Shown here in pieces: positions 63,997 through 64,000 of a stretch of 64,000 nucleotides of DNA. Origin of the DNA: Nostoc sp. FACHB-280 (GTDB taxonomy: Bacteria; Cyanobacteriota; Cyanobacteriia; Cyanobacteriales; Nostocaceae); the NCBI RefSeq assembly GCF_014697615.1, contig NZ_JACJSD010000011.1:62001-126000 (forward strand), written 5' to 3'. A model generated the notes under the pieces. The model was given only the letters and a program-made list of their open reading frames with translations. It made no database searches and had not been told where the DNA came from. Every line of letters begins with the position of its first letter. The stretch's first letter is position 1. A program made the translations under genes and the position numbers.

Positions 63997-64000
63997 CAAA

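Overview
The window looks like chromosome of a filamentous, probably heterocyst-forming cyanobacterium of the Nostoc/Anabaena type. Evidence: many HIP1 octamers (GCGATCGC), cytochrome b6f genes petB-petD beside a ctpA-type protease, a CpcS/CpeS-type phycobilin lyase next to an NblB-like HEAT protein, an XisI-family protein, a GUN4 domain, and several families of short dispersed repeats typical of that group. No rRNA, tRNA or CRISPR array was recognised.

Layout. 0-6 kb: the 3' part of a HlyD-type secretion adaptor, a DUF427 protein, two WD40 propeller proteins, and a zinc-type ABC substrate-binding lipoprotein with a Zur-box-like palindrome at its start. 6-14 kb: housekeeping genes, mostly on the minus strand (ftsH, a class IV aminotransferase, a small HTH protein, tgt, a ComF-like protein, a GNAT acetyltransferase), with cobS on the plus strand. 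14-24 kb: a MITE-like element, an FHA-PAS-GAF-GGDEF-EAL protein, a CAP-domain protein, a possible structured RNA, nblB-like and cpcS genes, a decayed antitoxin-like locus, a site-2 protease, a metallo-beta-lactamase-fold pseudoenzyme and ctpA. 24-32 kb: petB, petD, an anti-sigma-type kinase, a glycosyltransferase, a DsbA-like protein, trpS and a metF-type gene.

32-40.4 kb is the clearest accessory block. It holds a tightly coupled three-gene operon (DUF262 protein, DUF3696 AAA ATPase, unknown protein with a possibly RelE-like C-terminus). It also holds a 21-bp tandem repeat that stays open as a heptapeptide repeat, a membrane-anchored NACHT NTPase ending in a GUN4 tetrapyrrole-binding-type domain, and a truncated plus an intact Uma2-family gene. 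The operon and the NACHT-GUN4 protein are the best candidates for an undescribed defence or sensing system.

40.4-58 kb returns to mixed core genes: cysteine desulfurase, a phospholipase D-like lipoprotein with an EF-hand and helix-hairpin-helix motifs, chaB, type II NADH dehydrogenase, a HAD hydrolase, an orphan xisI, a Nudix hydrolase, folK, a class A penicillin-binding protein, a Crp-family regulator and leuA. leuA is divergent from a GntR/FCD regulator, with two perfect 12-bp palindromes between them. A clostripain-like protease and a nucleotidyltransferase follow. From 58.3 kb to the end lies a type IV secretion-like cluster in the Trb/VirB order (pilin-like, VirB3-like, VirB4 ATPase, VirB5/TrbJ-like, VirB6/TrbL-like). 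It probably continues beyond the window.

All family calls come from reading protein motifs without database searches. Start codons were moved inward or outward where spacing, signal peptides or family N-termini argued for it; each case is stated.
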